DNA from: JBJXHC01 sp046160825
GTDB taxonomy: Bacteria > Bacteroidota > Ignavibacteria > UBA10030 > UBA6906
Length of the DNA stretch: 64,000 nucleotides
Direction of reading: 5' to 3'
Assembly: GCA_046160825.1 (NCBI GenBank)
Contig: JBJXHC010000030.1
Location: 1 to 64,000 of the forward strand
Part shown: in pieces, positions 26,268 to 33,422 of the stretch
How positions within the stretch are numbered: position 1 is the first letter of the stretch
Layout: each line of letters starts with the position of its first letter
Position numbers and translations under genes: made by a program
The notes under the pieces: model-generated
What the model was told of the DNA's origin: nothing
The model's input: the letters and a program-made list of their open reading frames with translations, nothing else
Database searches by the model: none

Positions 26268-26596
26268 TATTCAGAGACGTGCCGTACACCAAGTCGGATT
26301 AAATCTTCGATGTGGTCATCGTCCAGCATGTAGTACATCATCTTGCCTTCTTTGCGGTATCGGACGAGACGCATGGTTTTCATGAGGCGGAGTTGGTGCG
26401 AGACGGCGGAGTCGGTGAGGCCGAGCATGGCCGCGATGTCGCTGACGCATAACTCTTGATGCGCCAATGCAAGACAGATCTTCAGTCGCGTGACATCCCC
26501 CAGGACTTTGAATGTCTCGCTCAACCCCAGCAACGTATCCGGGGCGTGGATCGCCTTGCGGGCAGCGGTAACACTTTCTTTGTTCACGAAACTCAT
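26267..26596 (-). CDS. ArsR/SmtB family metal-sensing repressor
   Basis: A 109-residue winged-helix repressor. The recognition helix is LTDSAVSHQLRLMKT. Metal-site residues are readable: the alpha-5 set Asp93, His95, His106 and Glu109 has exactly the D-x-H-x10-H-x2-E spacing of SmtB/CzrA, and Cys50 lies in ELCVSD at the alpha-3 position. Zinc or cadmium binding is therefore expected to release it from DNA. The ribosome-binding site is GGAGG at 26605-26601. It is the first gene of a three-gene operon with the ATPase, and an operator lies at its own promoter. Confidence 0.94.
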   Translation of the reverse strand: MSFVNKESVTAARKAIHAPDTLLGLSETFKVLGDVTRLKICLALAHQELCVSDIAAMLGLTDSAVSHQLRLMKTMRLVRYRKEGKMMYYMLDDDHIEDLIRLGVRHVSE

Positions 26597-26615
26597 ATTT
26601 CCTCCATAAAACGAT

Positions 26616-26629
26616 TGAGCAGTTGCTCA
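26616..26629. promoter_or_regulatory. Probable ArsR/SmtB operator
   Basis: A perfect inverted repeat TGAGCA, two bases, TGCTCA, matching the 6-2-6 core known for SmtB/CadC-type operators. It lies between the -10 box and the ribosome-binding site of the repressor gene, over the expected transcription start. Confidence 0.7.
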
Positions 26630-26635
26630 GGTGTT

Positions 26636-26664
26636 AAGATAAGAACTGTTCACACAAGTATCAA
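26636..26664 (-). promoter_or_regulatory. Promoter of the metal-efflux operon
   Basis: On the minus strand TTGATA (26664-26659), a 17-base spacer and TATCTT (26641-26636). Transcription would begin near 26629, at the edge of the operator. Confidence 0.65.
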
Positions 26665-26928
26665 CCCCGCCCCTCAAATGAGGAGGTCGGCCTGCCCGCC
26701 GAAACGAAGTGCAGGCGGGGGTGGGGTCGTGGTTGCCCGAGGCGCTCGCCCGCTTGTTTCTTGCGGAGTGAATAAGTAGATTCGAAGTGGGCTTTCTAAC
26801 AAAATGCATCTGTTTTGCACTAGCCGGACTCCCTTTGTTCTGCAAAAATAGATAACTTCATAATCATGGGGCGGCCCTCATTGAGAGGCCTTGGGCGGGA
26901 AGACGCAAACACCCGAGCACCGAGAACA
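26665..26928. other. Gap with palindromic repeat, no gene seen before the SieB-like start
   Basis: It contains a small CCTCA/TGAGG hairpin (26672-26683) and copy B of the palindromic element (26689-26720). The remaining bases hold no recognised site. The SieB-like frame could begin at 26866 inside it. Confidence 0.5.
26689..26720. repeat. Palindromic element, copy B
   Basis: GGCCTGCCCGCC (26689-26700) and GCAGGCGGGG (26711-26720) around the loop GAAACGAAGT. On the opposite strand the arms equal those of copy A at 509-544, while the loops differ. Here it is intergenic. Confidence 0.65.
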
Positions 26929-27444
26929 ATGTCACCATCACCTGAAACAAAATCTTGGATAGCAACATTATCGACGTTCCTGCCGTGGACGATATTATTA
27001 CTTTCAGAAGATCTATTCCATTGGTTTGATGATACGTACTCCGAGCGTCTATCCGACATAGTGCCTTATAGGTACCTACTGAAATCATGTCTGCTGCTAT
27101 TGTGCTTACTATTGGCATTGATTATTCGACACTTCACCAAACCCCGTCATGCTGTCGAGCAGATTACCGCTGTGAAGAAATCTGTCCCTACAAGGGTTGA
27201 TTTAGAAAACTCAAGAAAACGCTTGCTTGAAAACCTAAGCGGCATGGAAAAACAACTGCTTCGTGAATACATCAGCCGAGATGTCAAGACTCTGACTCTG
27301 AACACTGATTCTATGACCATCAAGAGCCTGAAAATGAATGGCATTCTATTGGCAACAACTTCAACCTATGACTATGAGGCCCAGTATACCATATCCAATT
27401 GGGCATGGGACATGCTCAGGCTCAACCCTCGATTGTTGGAATAA
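26929..27444 (+). CDS. SieB-like superinfection exclusion protein
   Basis: A 171-residue membrane protein resembling phage superinfection-exclusion protein B. Two hydrophobic segments lie near the N terminus (TLSTFLPWTILLLS and LLKSCLLLLCLLLALII). The C-terminal half, LSGMEKQLLREYISRD, then KSLKMNGIL, then ISNWAWDMLRLNP, follows the family pattern. In P22 and lambda, SieB aborts development of superinfecting phages. The frame is open from 26866; the ATG at 26929 was preferred because the first 21 codons look non-coding. It may be a prophage remnant or a captured defence gene; no other phage gene is nearby. Confidence 0.65.
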   Translation: MSPSPETKSWIATLSTFLPWTILLLSEDLFHWFDDTYSERLSDIVPYRYLLKSCLLLLCLLLALIIRHFTKPRHAVEQITAVKKSVPTRVDLENSRKRLLENLSGMEKQLLREYISRDVKTLTLNTDSMTIKSLKMNGILLATTSTYDYEAQYTISNWAWDMLRLNPRLLE

Positions 27445-27958
27445 GGAGAATGATGGTGGCTATGTTGCAACACGCACAAGAGGGAGTAACCTTCCTCTCG
27501 TAAACCTATCACCCAACACTCTAACTTCCGAAAGGAGGGCAGTATGTTGAAAGCGGTTTTGAGAGGGCCACGCCTCACCTGAAGGCACACAAACGAGAGC
27601 AACGTCCACCGGCGGTTCATGACCGTTAAGAACGAATGTTCTCGCTCGCCTTTGGTGTGAGGGTAAGTCACATATAGAGTATCTCCAGCGGGGTGATGAC
27701 CTGCCGGGGCTGATACTTCGTGGCTCCCTCTTTTGATTGTGTGCTGAAAAATTTATGGTGTCTTTCAGAAACAGTTTGTCGCTCGCATTGAATGGTTCAG
27801 AATGCGATAACAATTTGTGGGTGGCGAAGCCTCTGCGCTCCACATAACGATCCGCTCAAACTGACGGGTTTGTGTGTGTACCATATTTTTCCTCAGTTGC
27901 TGTTGAGTTTATGTTTTTAGTTCATGGCCTCTGACACATATTCAAATGGAACCACACC
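27445..27958. other. 514-base gap: two tiny ORFs and a hairpin-rich segment
   Basis: No clear gene. At 27450-27503 a 17-codon ORF (MMVAMLQHAQEGVTFLS) follows AAGGAG, and at 27544-27582 a 12-codon ORF (MLKAVLRGPRLT) follows AAAGGAGG. From 27573 to 27662 several arms can pair: CCTCAC with GTGAGG, AAGG with CCTT, CGAG with CTCG, CGGT with ACCG, and GAAC with GTTC. This could be a structured RNA or a repeat. Nothing is recognised from 27670 to 27958. Confidence 0.4.
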
Positions 27959-28180
27959 ATGAAAACCAAACTGAAAGTTGCTGCGTTTGTGGTTCTTGTT
28001 CTCGCATTCATGTACTTCGTCTATCCCACTCGGTATATCTACTTGGATGTCCCATTTCAGTCGAGTCGATATGAGGGGCATACTTTTAGCTTCCCTATTA
28101 GAGTTGACCGCCTCACCGGTAAAACAGAGTATTTCGGTATTGGTGAAGGTACTGCTGGTTGGATCGAAGCAACCCGCTGA
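27959..28180 (+). CDS. Small membrane protein, unknown
   Basis: A 73-residue protein with one N-terminal membrane segment (VAAFVVLVLAFMYFVYP, about 7-23) followed by a short polar tail containing DRLTGKTEYFGIGEG. No family was recognised. Two stops in a row end it (TGA TAG), after which the same frame stays open for about 40 further codons. Confidence 0.55.
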   Translation: MKTKLKVAAFVVLVLAFMYFVYPTRYIYLDVPFQSSRYEGHTFSFPIRVDRLTGKTEYFGIGEGTAGWIEATR

Positions 28181-28192
28181 TAGTTCTATCCT

Positions 28193-28315
28193 GTGCTACG
28201 CTTTACGTTGCTCGTTGCCTGGAATGCAAACAAAGCCATAAGCGTTCTTGAACACCCGAAGCGCTGGGACGATATGGAGGCAGACACGGAACGCATAGGG
28301 AACAAATCAAAATAG
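28193..28315 (+). CDS. Possible 40-residue ORF
   Basis: A GTG-started frame with a coding-like ending (HPKRWDDMEADTERIGNKSK). It is in the same frame as the preceding 73-residue gene, past its two stops, so it may be a broken continuation of that gene. No ribosome-binding site is seen. Confidence 0.2.
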   Translation: MLRFTLLVAWNANKAISVLEHPKRWDDMEADTERIGNKSK

Positions 28316-28330
28316 TTCAGGCCTTTTTCA

Positions 28331-28876
28331 ATGGACGATTCACCATCATACTATACTTTCCAGTTGATCGACAAGGCGTTGCCAATGTTGGCCGCTCTCG
28401 CTGGTGCTACGATTGCTGGTTTGTTTTCATATCTGTCGATAAAGAAACAGTTCTGGTTATCCATTACACACAAACGAATCGACCGCGCTGTTGAATCTGG
28501 CGAAGCGCTTCTTGAGGTTCTCCTTGCTGCCGAGATCAATCAGACAATGGAAGGCGGACATCCGATGAGTCCGGCACTTCATATCCGAAACTTCCCATCG
28601 TGGTATCCGCAGTTCATTGGTTTGTGGCATCAAAAGCAATATCTCCTTGACCGTGCAACCTTCGTTGCTTGCGAAGACGTTGCAAACATCATTGGTAGGT
28701 TTGTCAACCGTTTCCCCCATTTCAGAACAGGGGAGCCGGTGGTATTCGAGCGAACGCCAGAAGTCGCCCAAGAGATTTTTGCATTTCACGCTGAGTTGCT
28801 TCAATCGCTGCCAGTCGCTCGGGAAGCCTTGACATCGTATCTGAATCATCTCCAGAGGGTTGACGAAAACTCATAA
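28331..28876 (+). CDS. Unknown protein with one N-terminal membrane helix
   Basis: A 181-residue protein I do not recognise. One membrane helix (ALPMLAALAGATIAGLFSYLSI, about 16-37) is followed by an alpha-helical, probably cytoplasmic domain with many charged residues (THKRIDRAVESGEALLEVLL) and aromatic patches. The layout, a short membrane anchor plus a helical domain, is common among unclassified accessory and defence-island proteins. The next gene starts 49 bases later. Confidence 0.6.
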   Translation: MDDSPSYYTFQLIDKALPMLAALAGATIAGLFSYLSIKKQFWLSITHKRIDRAVESGEALLEVLLAAEINQTMEGGHPMSPALHIRNFPSWYPQFIGLWHQKQYLLDRATFVACEDVANIIGRFVNRFPHFRTGEPVVFERTPEVAQEIFAFHAELLQSLPVAREALTSYLNHLQRVDENS

Positions 28877-28925
28877 CCCTGCCCATCCGTTAGGCTGCAT
28901 TCTCCATAAACAAATATTTGATATC

Positions 28926-29693
28926 ATGAAAACGATGGAACAAACACCAGAACAACTTGAGCTCGGACAGAAAGAAACATTGCTCCGACAGAGACAAGAG
29001 GTCCTTGCCGAGTTGGAATTATCATTCTCCACTCTTCAGGGAAGGCTAAAATCATTTGAAATAGAATACTATTTCAAAGTCGGTTCAAAATATGTTCAAT
29101 TAGATCAATTGCAAGCCACTCTCGATAAGATTCTTGCCTCAAGAATACCGTTCGATTCTACAGCCCAAAGGAAAGCCAGTGAAAGTGAGCAGAAAGCAAA
29201 CCAAAGTGCGCGTGATGCAGAAGAATTCATTCTTGAGCACAAGGATAAACAAAAAGAATTTCATTCGAATCCCGAGTTGAAATCGTTGTACAGAGAGTTA
29301 GCAAAGCTACTTCATCCGGACTTAACGCTTGACGCAGAAGAAAAGGACAGAAGACACCACTTGATGCAAGAAATAAATGAGGCGTATCAGGCTGGCCGCA
29401 TAGAAAGACTGCGAGAAATCTTGGAAGCTGAAAAAAACAATCCAAACTTGATCAAAGGTGACGATGTTGGTTCATCGCTTGCCAGGGTAATCCGAAAAAT
29501 TGCACAAGTTGACAAACGGATAGCAGATATTGAAAAAGAGCTTGAAAAGCTACATCAAACCGAACTTCATATTCTGATGGAAGCCGTTGAAAGACAAATG
29601 AAAAATGGCACAAATCTATTGGATAAAATGGCGGATGAACTTGATTCAAGCATTGTATTCCTAGAAGGCCAAATAAAGCAAGTAAATTTGTGA
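28926..29693 (+). CDS. J-domain-like coiled-coil protein
   Basis: A 255-residue soluble protein. Residues 1-115 are mostly coiled coil. Residues 116-165 look like a J domain: LYRELAKLLHPDL with the HPD signature at 130-132, then EINEAY at 149-154 as in helix III. A second coiled coil (about 185-250) closes it. J-domain proteins stimulate Hsp70 ATPase, but no DnaK gene is here. The ATG at 28926 was chosen over a frame start at 28860 inside the previous gene. Its TGA overlaps the next ATG (TGATG). Confidence 0.68.
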   Translation: MKTMEQTPEQLELGQKETLLRQRQEVLAELELSFSTLQGRLKSFEIEYYFKVGSKYVQLDQLQATLDKILASRIPFDSTAQRKASESEQKANQSARDAEEFILEHKDKQKEFHSNPELKSLYRELAKLLHPDLTLDAEEKDRRHHLMQEINEAYQAGRIERLREILEAEKNNPNLIKGDDVGSSLARVIRKIAQVDKRIADIEKELEKLHQTELHILMEAVERQMKNGTNLLDKMADELDSSIVFLEGQIKQVNL

Positions 29694-30202
29694 TGACCAT
29701 GACGGATCATTCATCAAGCCAAGCTCTTGTCAAAGTCGGCAGTACAAGCATTGCTCGTTATTCAAGCACTCTTGTTCGTAGGGCAGTTGAAGAGATAACG
29801 CAGAGATCCCCTGAACTGATTCGATCTGTCACGAAGTTGAGAAGAATTCTACTCATTGCAGATGAACTTGGTTTGATTCTCAAAGATATTCTTTATGCTG
29901 AGGGCTTTGAAGTCAATATCGTGAAATCGTATGGACGCCTTGACGAGATTTATTCTGAGTTGACTCGTTTGGAATATGATATGGTGATTCCAACGAACAA
30001 CAGCCTTAGGGCAGAGGACATTCCCGATCTTGTTCGTGAGATCAAGTTGAGACATCCAAGGATTAGAATCTTGGTTCTTTCAGGATATAACTCCTTGGAT
30101 TTTATTTCGCAGCTACAAGAACATGAAATTGATGGTTTCTTCTCACTACCTCCTCTTATAGACGAGCTTGTTCCTAGAATTAAAGAGCTACTATGTACCT
30201 AG
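29693..30202 (+). CDS. Receiver-like protein lacking the phospho-acceptor
   Basis: A 169-residue protein with a response-regulator receiver fold at about 50-168: RILLIADE (strand 1 with acids 57-58), YDMVIPTNNS (strand 3), RILVLSGYNS (strand 4) and GFFSLPP (strand 5). The residue at the normal phospho-acceptor position is Thr101 and the usual strand-5 Lys is Leu152, so ordinary phosphorylation is unlikely. No output domain follows, and the N-terminal 50 residues are polar. It is translationally coupled to the J-domain-like gene. Confidence 0.62.
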   Translation: MTMTDHSSSQALVKVGSTSIARYSSTLVRRAVEEITQRSPELIRSVTKLRRILLIADELGLILKDILYAEGFEVNIVKSYGRLDEIYSELTRLEYDMVIPTNNSLRAEDIPDLVREIKLRHPRIRILVLSGYNSLDFISQLQEHEIDGFFSLPPLIDELVPRIKELLCT

Positions 30203-30240
30203 ATTTCAATCTATACAGAATGAAACTCAACCTTCTGTGT

Positions 30241-30260
30241 TTCCTCTTTTCTGAGAGGAA
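30241..30260. terminator. Hairpin between convergent genes
   Basis: TTCCTCT (30241-30247) pairs with AGAGGAA (30254-30260) around TTTCTG. It touches the PAP2 stop codon and has no U-tract; it may help end both units. Confidence 0.3.
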
Positions 30261-31211
30261 CTACAACCGATTCTCCAGCGTATCAAACCGCTTCTTGCAG
30301 TAATTGTAAAGCCATGAAGATGTGCGGACGCAGAGAACCATGAACGCAGCGCCGGCGATCAGGTCGATCACATAGTGGTACCGGTGGTAGACCGTGGCAA
30401 CAACGAGCAGCGTCCCGACCACGTAGATGAAATACTTCATGCGCACATTGAACTGCGCTGCGAGGTACATCAGCACGAGGGTCATCATCGTGTGGCCGCT
30501 GGGGAAGACGTCGCGCTGCGTGCCCGCGATGGCAACTTCGTTGGGAACGCCCATCGGCACGGAGCCACCGGCATTCACGAACCAGCGAAGGTACGGCGTG
30601 AGCCAGACGCCGGGCAGTTCCGTGTTGAGCATGGAGAAGTCGTGCAGCGTGAACCGCGGCCCCACGGCGGGAAGGAAAAAATAGCCGAGGTAGGAAAGAA
30701 AGAACCCGTACACGCAGGTGAACATGAAGTAATGGAAGAGATCGAGGTTGTGCCTCCGGTACAGCTCGTAGCCGAGCACGAGGAAGAGCACATAGAACAA
30801 CGTGTACGCGATCTGCAGGATCTCCGTCAGGTACGGGTTGGCAAATTGCATCAGCCATTCCGTGGGGTTCACGCCAAACAGCCACCGGTCAATGGCCATC
30901 AACACGTCATCGTAGTCGCGCCCGCCGTGGATCGGCTTGATCATGTAATAGAGTTCCTTGAACGAGAGGAACACCGCGGGAGGCACGTACCAATCATGGA
31001 CGATCCGTATCAGCTTCGAGCCACAGGAATGTCGCCAGTATCCGAGCACGAGGATTGCCGCACTCACACTGCAATTGATGAGGACAAGAATCCACCAGTT
31101 GGGTATGCGGGCGGCAAAGACAAAATTGATGATGGAAAGAATCGTCGCGAACGCAATGATGAGAATATCGGCGGAGTGAAGATTGACGGTGAGTTTCCGG
31201 AGAGTCATCAT
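30261..31211 (-). CDS. PAP2 superfamily membrane phosphatase
   Basis: A 316-residue inner-membrane protein with about six helices and the PAP2 phosphatase motifs: FPSGHTMMT holds the SGH core, and YHRYHYVIDLIAGA holds the final Arg, His and Asp. An aureobasidin-resistance/inositol-phosphorylceramide-synthase-like relation is possible. It probably removes phosphate from a lipid such as undecaprenyl pyrophosphate or phosphatidate; the substrate cannot be told. Its ATG overlaps the mgtE stop, making it the last gene of the operon. Confidence 0.88.
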   Translation of the reverse strand: MMTLRKLTVNLHSADILIIAFATILSIINFVFAARIPNWWILVLINCSVSAAILVLGYWRHSCGSKLIRIVHDWYVPPAVFLSFKELYYMIKPIHGGRDYDDVLMAIDRWLFGVNPTEWLMQFANPYLTEILQIAYTLFYVLFLVLGYELYRRHNLDLFHYFMFTCVYGFFLSYLGYFFLPAVGPRFTLHDFSMLNTELPGVWLTPYLRWFVNAGGSVPMGVPNEVAIAGTQRDVFPSGHTMMTLVLMYLAAQFNVRMKYFIYVVGTLLVVATVYHRYHYVIDLIAGAAFMVLCVRTSSWLYNYCKKRFDTLENRL

Positions 31212-32611
31212 TGAATGTAGATCAGGCTCATGAAGCCGAAGTAGATCAGCAGTCCAAGCGCATCATTGGTCGTCGTGATGAACGGGCCGGTAGCAATGGC
31301 GGGATCGATGTTGAGCCGCTCCAGCAGGAACGGAATTGCCGCACCCACGATGGTTGCATTCATCACCACAACAAGGAGTGATACACTCACCGTCAGCCCA
31401 AACCGTATGTCGCCGATCCAGAAATACGAGACCGCGAACACCAGAATACTCAGAATGAACCCGTTGAGCAACGCCGTGCCCGATTCCCTCGCAATCCTTC
31501 TGCCAATCTGCGTCAGCCGAACGTCACCGGTTGCGAGTCCACGCACAACAATCGCCGATGATTGAATGCCGGCATTCCCTCCCATCGCCATAATAATCGG
31601 AATGAAAAACGCCGCGGCAATGATTGCTTCGAGCGACGCTTGAAAACTCTGCAGCACCCACGCCGAGAGCATCTCTCCGGCAAATCCCACCAGCAGCCAG
31701 GGAAGCCGGAGCTTCGATGTTGCAAACACCGAGGAAGATGACTCCTCGCTTCCGGAAAGGCCGGCCATCTTCTCAATGTCTTCGTTGGCCTCTTCCTGCA
31801 CAACGTCCACGATGTCGTCCACCGTGATACGGCCAAGTACCTGCTGCTGCTCGTTCACCACCGGAACGGAAACGAGATCGTACTTCCTCATCAGGTTGGC
31901 GACTTCTTCCTGGTCCGTGTCTACTTTTACGCTGATCACGGGCTGCATCACTTTGCCCATGCGCCGTCCCGGGCCTTGCAACACAATGCTGCTCACCGGA
32001 AGAAAACCAAGCAGCACATCGTTCTCATCGGTCACGTAGATATTATCGAGCGACACGCCGGTCTTCGCAAACTCCCGCACCTTGCGGATTGCCATCTTCA
32101 CCGTATCCGTTTTCTTCACGGTCAGCACTTCGGTGGCCATGATACCGCCGGCGCTGTCTTCCGGGTAACGCATAAGGCGCTGGACGTTCGCGGCCTCGTC
32201 GGCTTCGATTGTGCCGAGCACCTTGTTGGCAACGTCGGTCTCAAGATCGGCGATGATGTCCGCAGCATCGTCGGATTCCAACTCATTGACGATGCGCGTG
32301 ATGCCTTCGGTGGAGAGCGATGCGAGAAGCGGCTCACGCGTGCTCTCATCAAGCTCGGTCAGCACTTCGCTGGCAACTTCGGGACTCAACAAACCGAAAA
32401 CGTACCGCCGCTCGTCTTCGTGGAGGTTCTCGATCATGTCCGCAAGGTCGGCGGCGTGCAGGTCGGCAAGGATGTTCAGCAGCAACATCCGTCCGTCAGC
32501 TTTGATCAACTCACGGATGTCGGTGAGGAGTTCTTCGTCAAGCTCGATGGTACGACCACCGCGTCGCGGTGGGAGCTTTTCTGAAGTCGGGTTATCTGAT
32601 TGTTGCGACAT
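31208..32611 (-). CDS. mgtE: Magnesium transporter MgtE
   Basis: A 467-residue Mg2+ channel/transporter. The N-terminal superhelical domain (about 25-145) contains DLADMIENLHEDERRYVF. Two CBS domains follow (about 150-275), with VMQPVISVKVDTDQEEVANLM and LVSVPVVNEQQQVLGRIT. The C-terminal membrane part has FFIPIIMAMGGNAGIQSS, the pore signature, and TNDALGLLIYF. All is typical. It overlaps ksgA by 20 bases and PAP2 by four. Confidence 0.96.
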   Translation of the reverse strand: MSQQSDNPTSEKLPPRRGGRTIELDEELLTDIRELIKADGRMLLLNILADLHAADLADMIENLHEDERRYVFGLLSPEVASEVLTELDESTREPLLASLSTEGITRIVNELESDDAADIIADLETDVANKVLGTIEADEAANVQRLMRYPEDSAGGIMATEVLTVKKTDTVKMAIRKVREFAKTGVSLDNIYVTDENDVLLGFLPVSSIVLQGPGRRMGKVMQPVISVKVDTDQEEVANLMRKYDLVSVPVVNEQQQVLGRITVDDIVDVVQEEANEDIEKMAGLSGSEESSSSVFATSKLRLPWLLVGFAGEMLSAWVLQSFQASLEAIIAAAFFIPIIMAMGGNAGIQSSAIVVRGLATGDVRLTQIGRRIARESGTALLNGFILSILVFAVSYFWIGDIRFGLTVSVSLLVVVMNATIVGAAIPFLLERLNIDPAIATGPFITTTNDALGLLIYFGFMSLIYIQ

Positions 32612-33422
32612 CGGGTCCTGTGGTGTAAATCTGATTACTCAGTTCGACAAGTTCCTGTATCGTCAGGTCTTCGGGACGGCGTTGGAGATCAACCGATAGC
32701 CCGCCGGGCAACGGCGTCTCTCCGAGAAAGTACATCAGCGAATTGCGGAGCGTCTTCCTTCTCTTCCCGAACACGGAGCGCACCATGCTACGAAAAAACC
32801 GCTCGTCCTGCAACGGGAAAATCGGCAAGGGGTGCATTGTCAGGCGGACGACGGACGACATGACTTTGGGTTTTGGGAAGAATGCAGTCGGCGGGACATC
32901 AAACAACAGCTTCACGTCTGCAAATAACTGGCAGAAGACGGCAAGGATTCCGTAGTCCTTTGTGCCGCGAGGTGCGACGAGGCGACGGGCAACTTCACGT
33001 TGCATCATGATCGTGAGATCGACGACATGCTGACGATTATCAAGGACGTGAAAGAGAATCGGAGAGGTGATGTTATAAGGAATGTTGCCCGCAACCCGCA
33101 GCCGTTGACCTCCTGCAAGTTTGCTCAGATCAGTCTCAAGAAAGTCCTGATGAACGATCTGAATCCCGGCTTCGGGGAACATCTCCTGCATCCGCGCCAC
33201 AGCGCGCTGGTCGATGTCAATTATGGTGAATGACTTCACGCTTCCGGCAAGATACTTCGTCAGCACGCCTTCGCCGGGACCTATTTCCAAAAGGACATCA
33301 TCCGGCTGCGGATTGATTGCCGCGACGATCTTACGTGCGATGTTTTCATCGCGCAGAAAGTTCTGGCCGAGGGATTTCTTGGGGCGAATGGATGGAGTCG
33401 CGTGCCTGACCACGCTGGTCAT
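32592..33422 (-). CDS. rsmA: 16S rRNA (adenine1518-N6/adenine1519-N6)-dimethyltransferase
   Basis: A 276-residue KsgA/RsmA enzyme, which dimethylates two adenines near the 3' end of 16S rRNA. The start KKSLGQNFLRDENIARKIV, LEIGPGEGVLTKYL (SAM site) and VAGNIPYNITSPILF (catalytic NIPY) are diagnostic. Its ATG overlaps the AsmA-like stop by four bases, and its 3' end overlaps mgtE by 20, so all belong to one transcript. Confidence 0.97.
   Translation of the reverse strand: MTSVVRHATPSIRPKKSLGQNFLRDENIARKIVAAINPQPDDVLLEIGPGEGVLTKYLAGSVKSFTIIDIDQRAVARMQEMFPEAGIQIVHQDFLETDLSKLAGGQRLRVAGNIPYNITSPILFHVLDNRQHVVDLTIMMQREVARRLVAPRGTKDYGILAVFCQLFADVKLLFDVPPTAFFPKPKVMSSVVRLTMHPLPIFPLQDERFFRSMVRSVFGKRRKTLRNSLMYFLGETPLPGGLSVDLQRRPEDLTIQELVELSNQIYTTGPDVATIR

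Noticed and set aside
27460..27843. 127-residue minus-strand open frame in the large gap
   Set aside because: Composition is non-coding in look, it has no ribosome-binding site or recognisable motif, and it crosses the hairpin-rich segment.
27845..28897. Integron attC-like words (TAACGATCCGCTCAAACTGACG near 27845 and GTTAGGC near 28891)
   Set aside because: The words resemble half-sites of attC recombination sites, but no complementary second half at the right distance was found and no integrase is present.
30283..31214. Two long open frames in the PAP2 region (200 residues minus, 279 residues plus)
   Set aside because: Both are frame shadows with R/H/A-rich or Q/E-rich composition; the PAP2 motifs are in the third frame.
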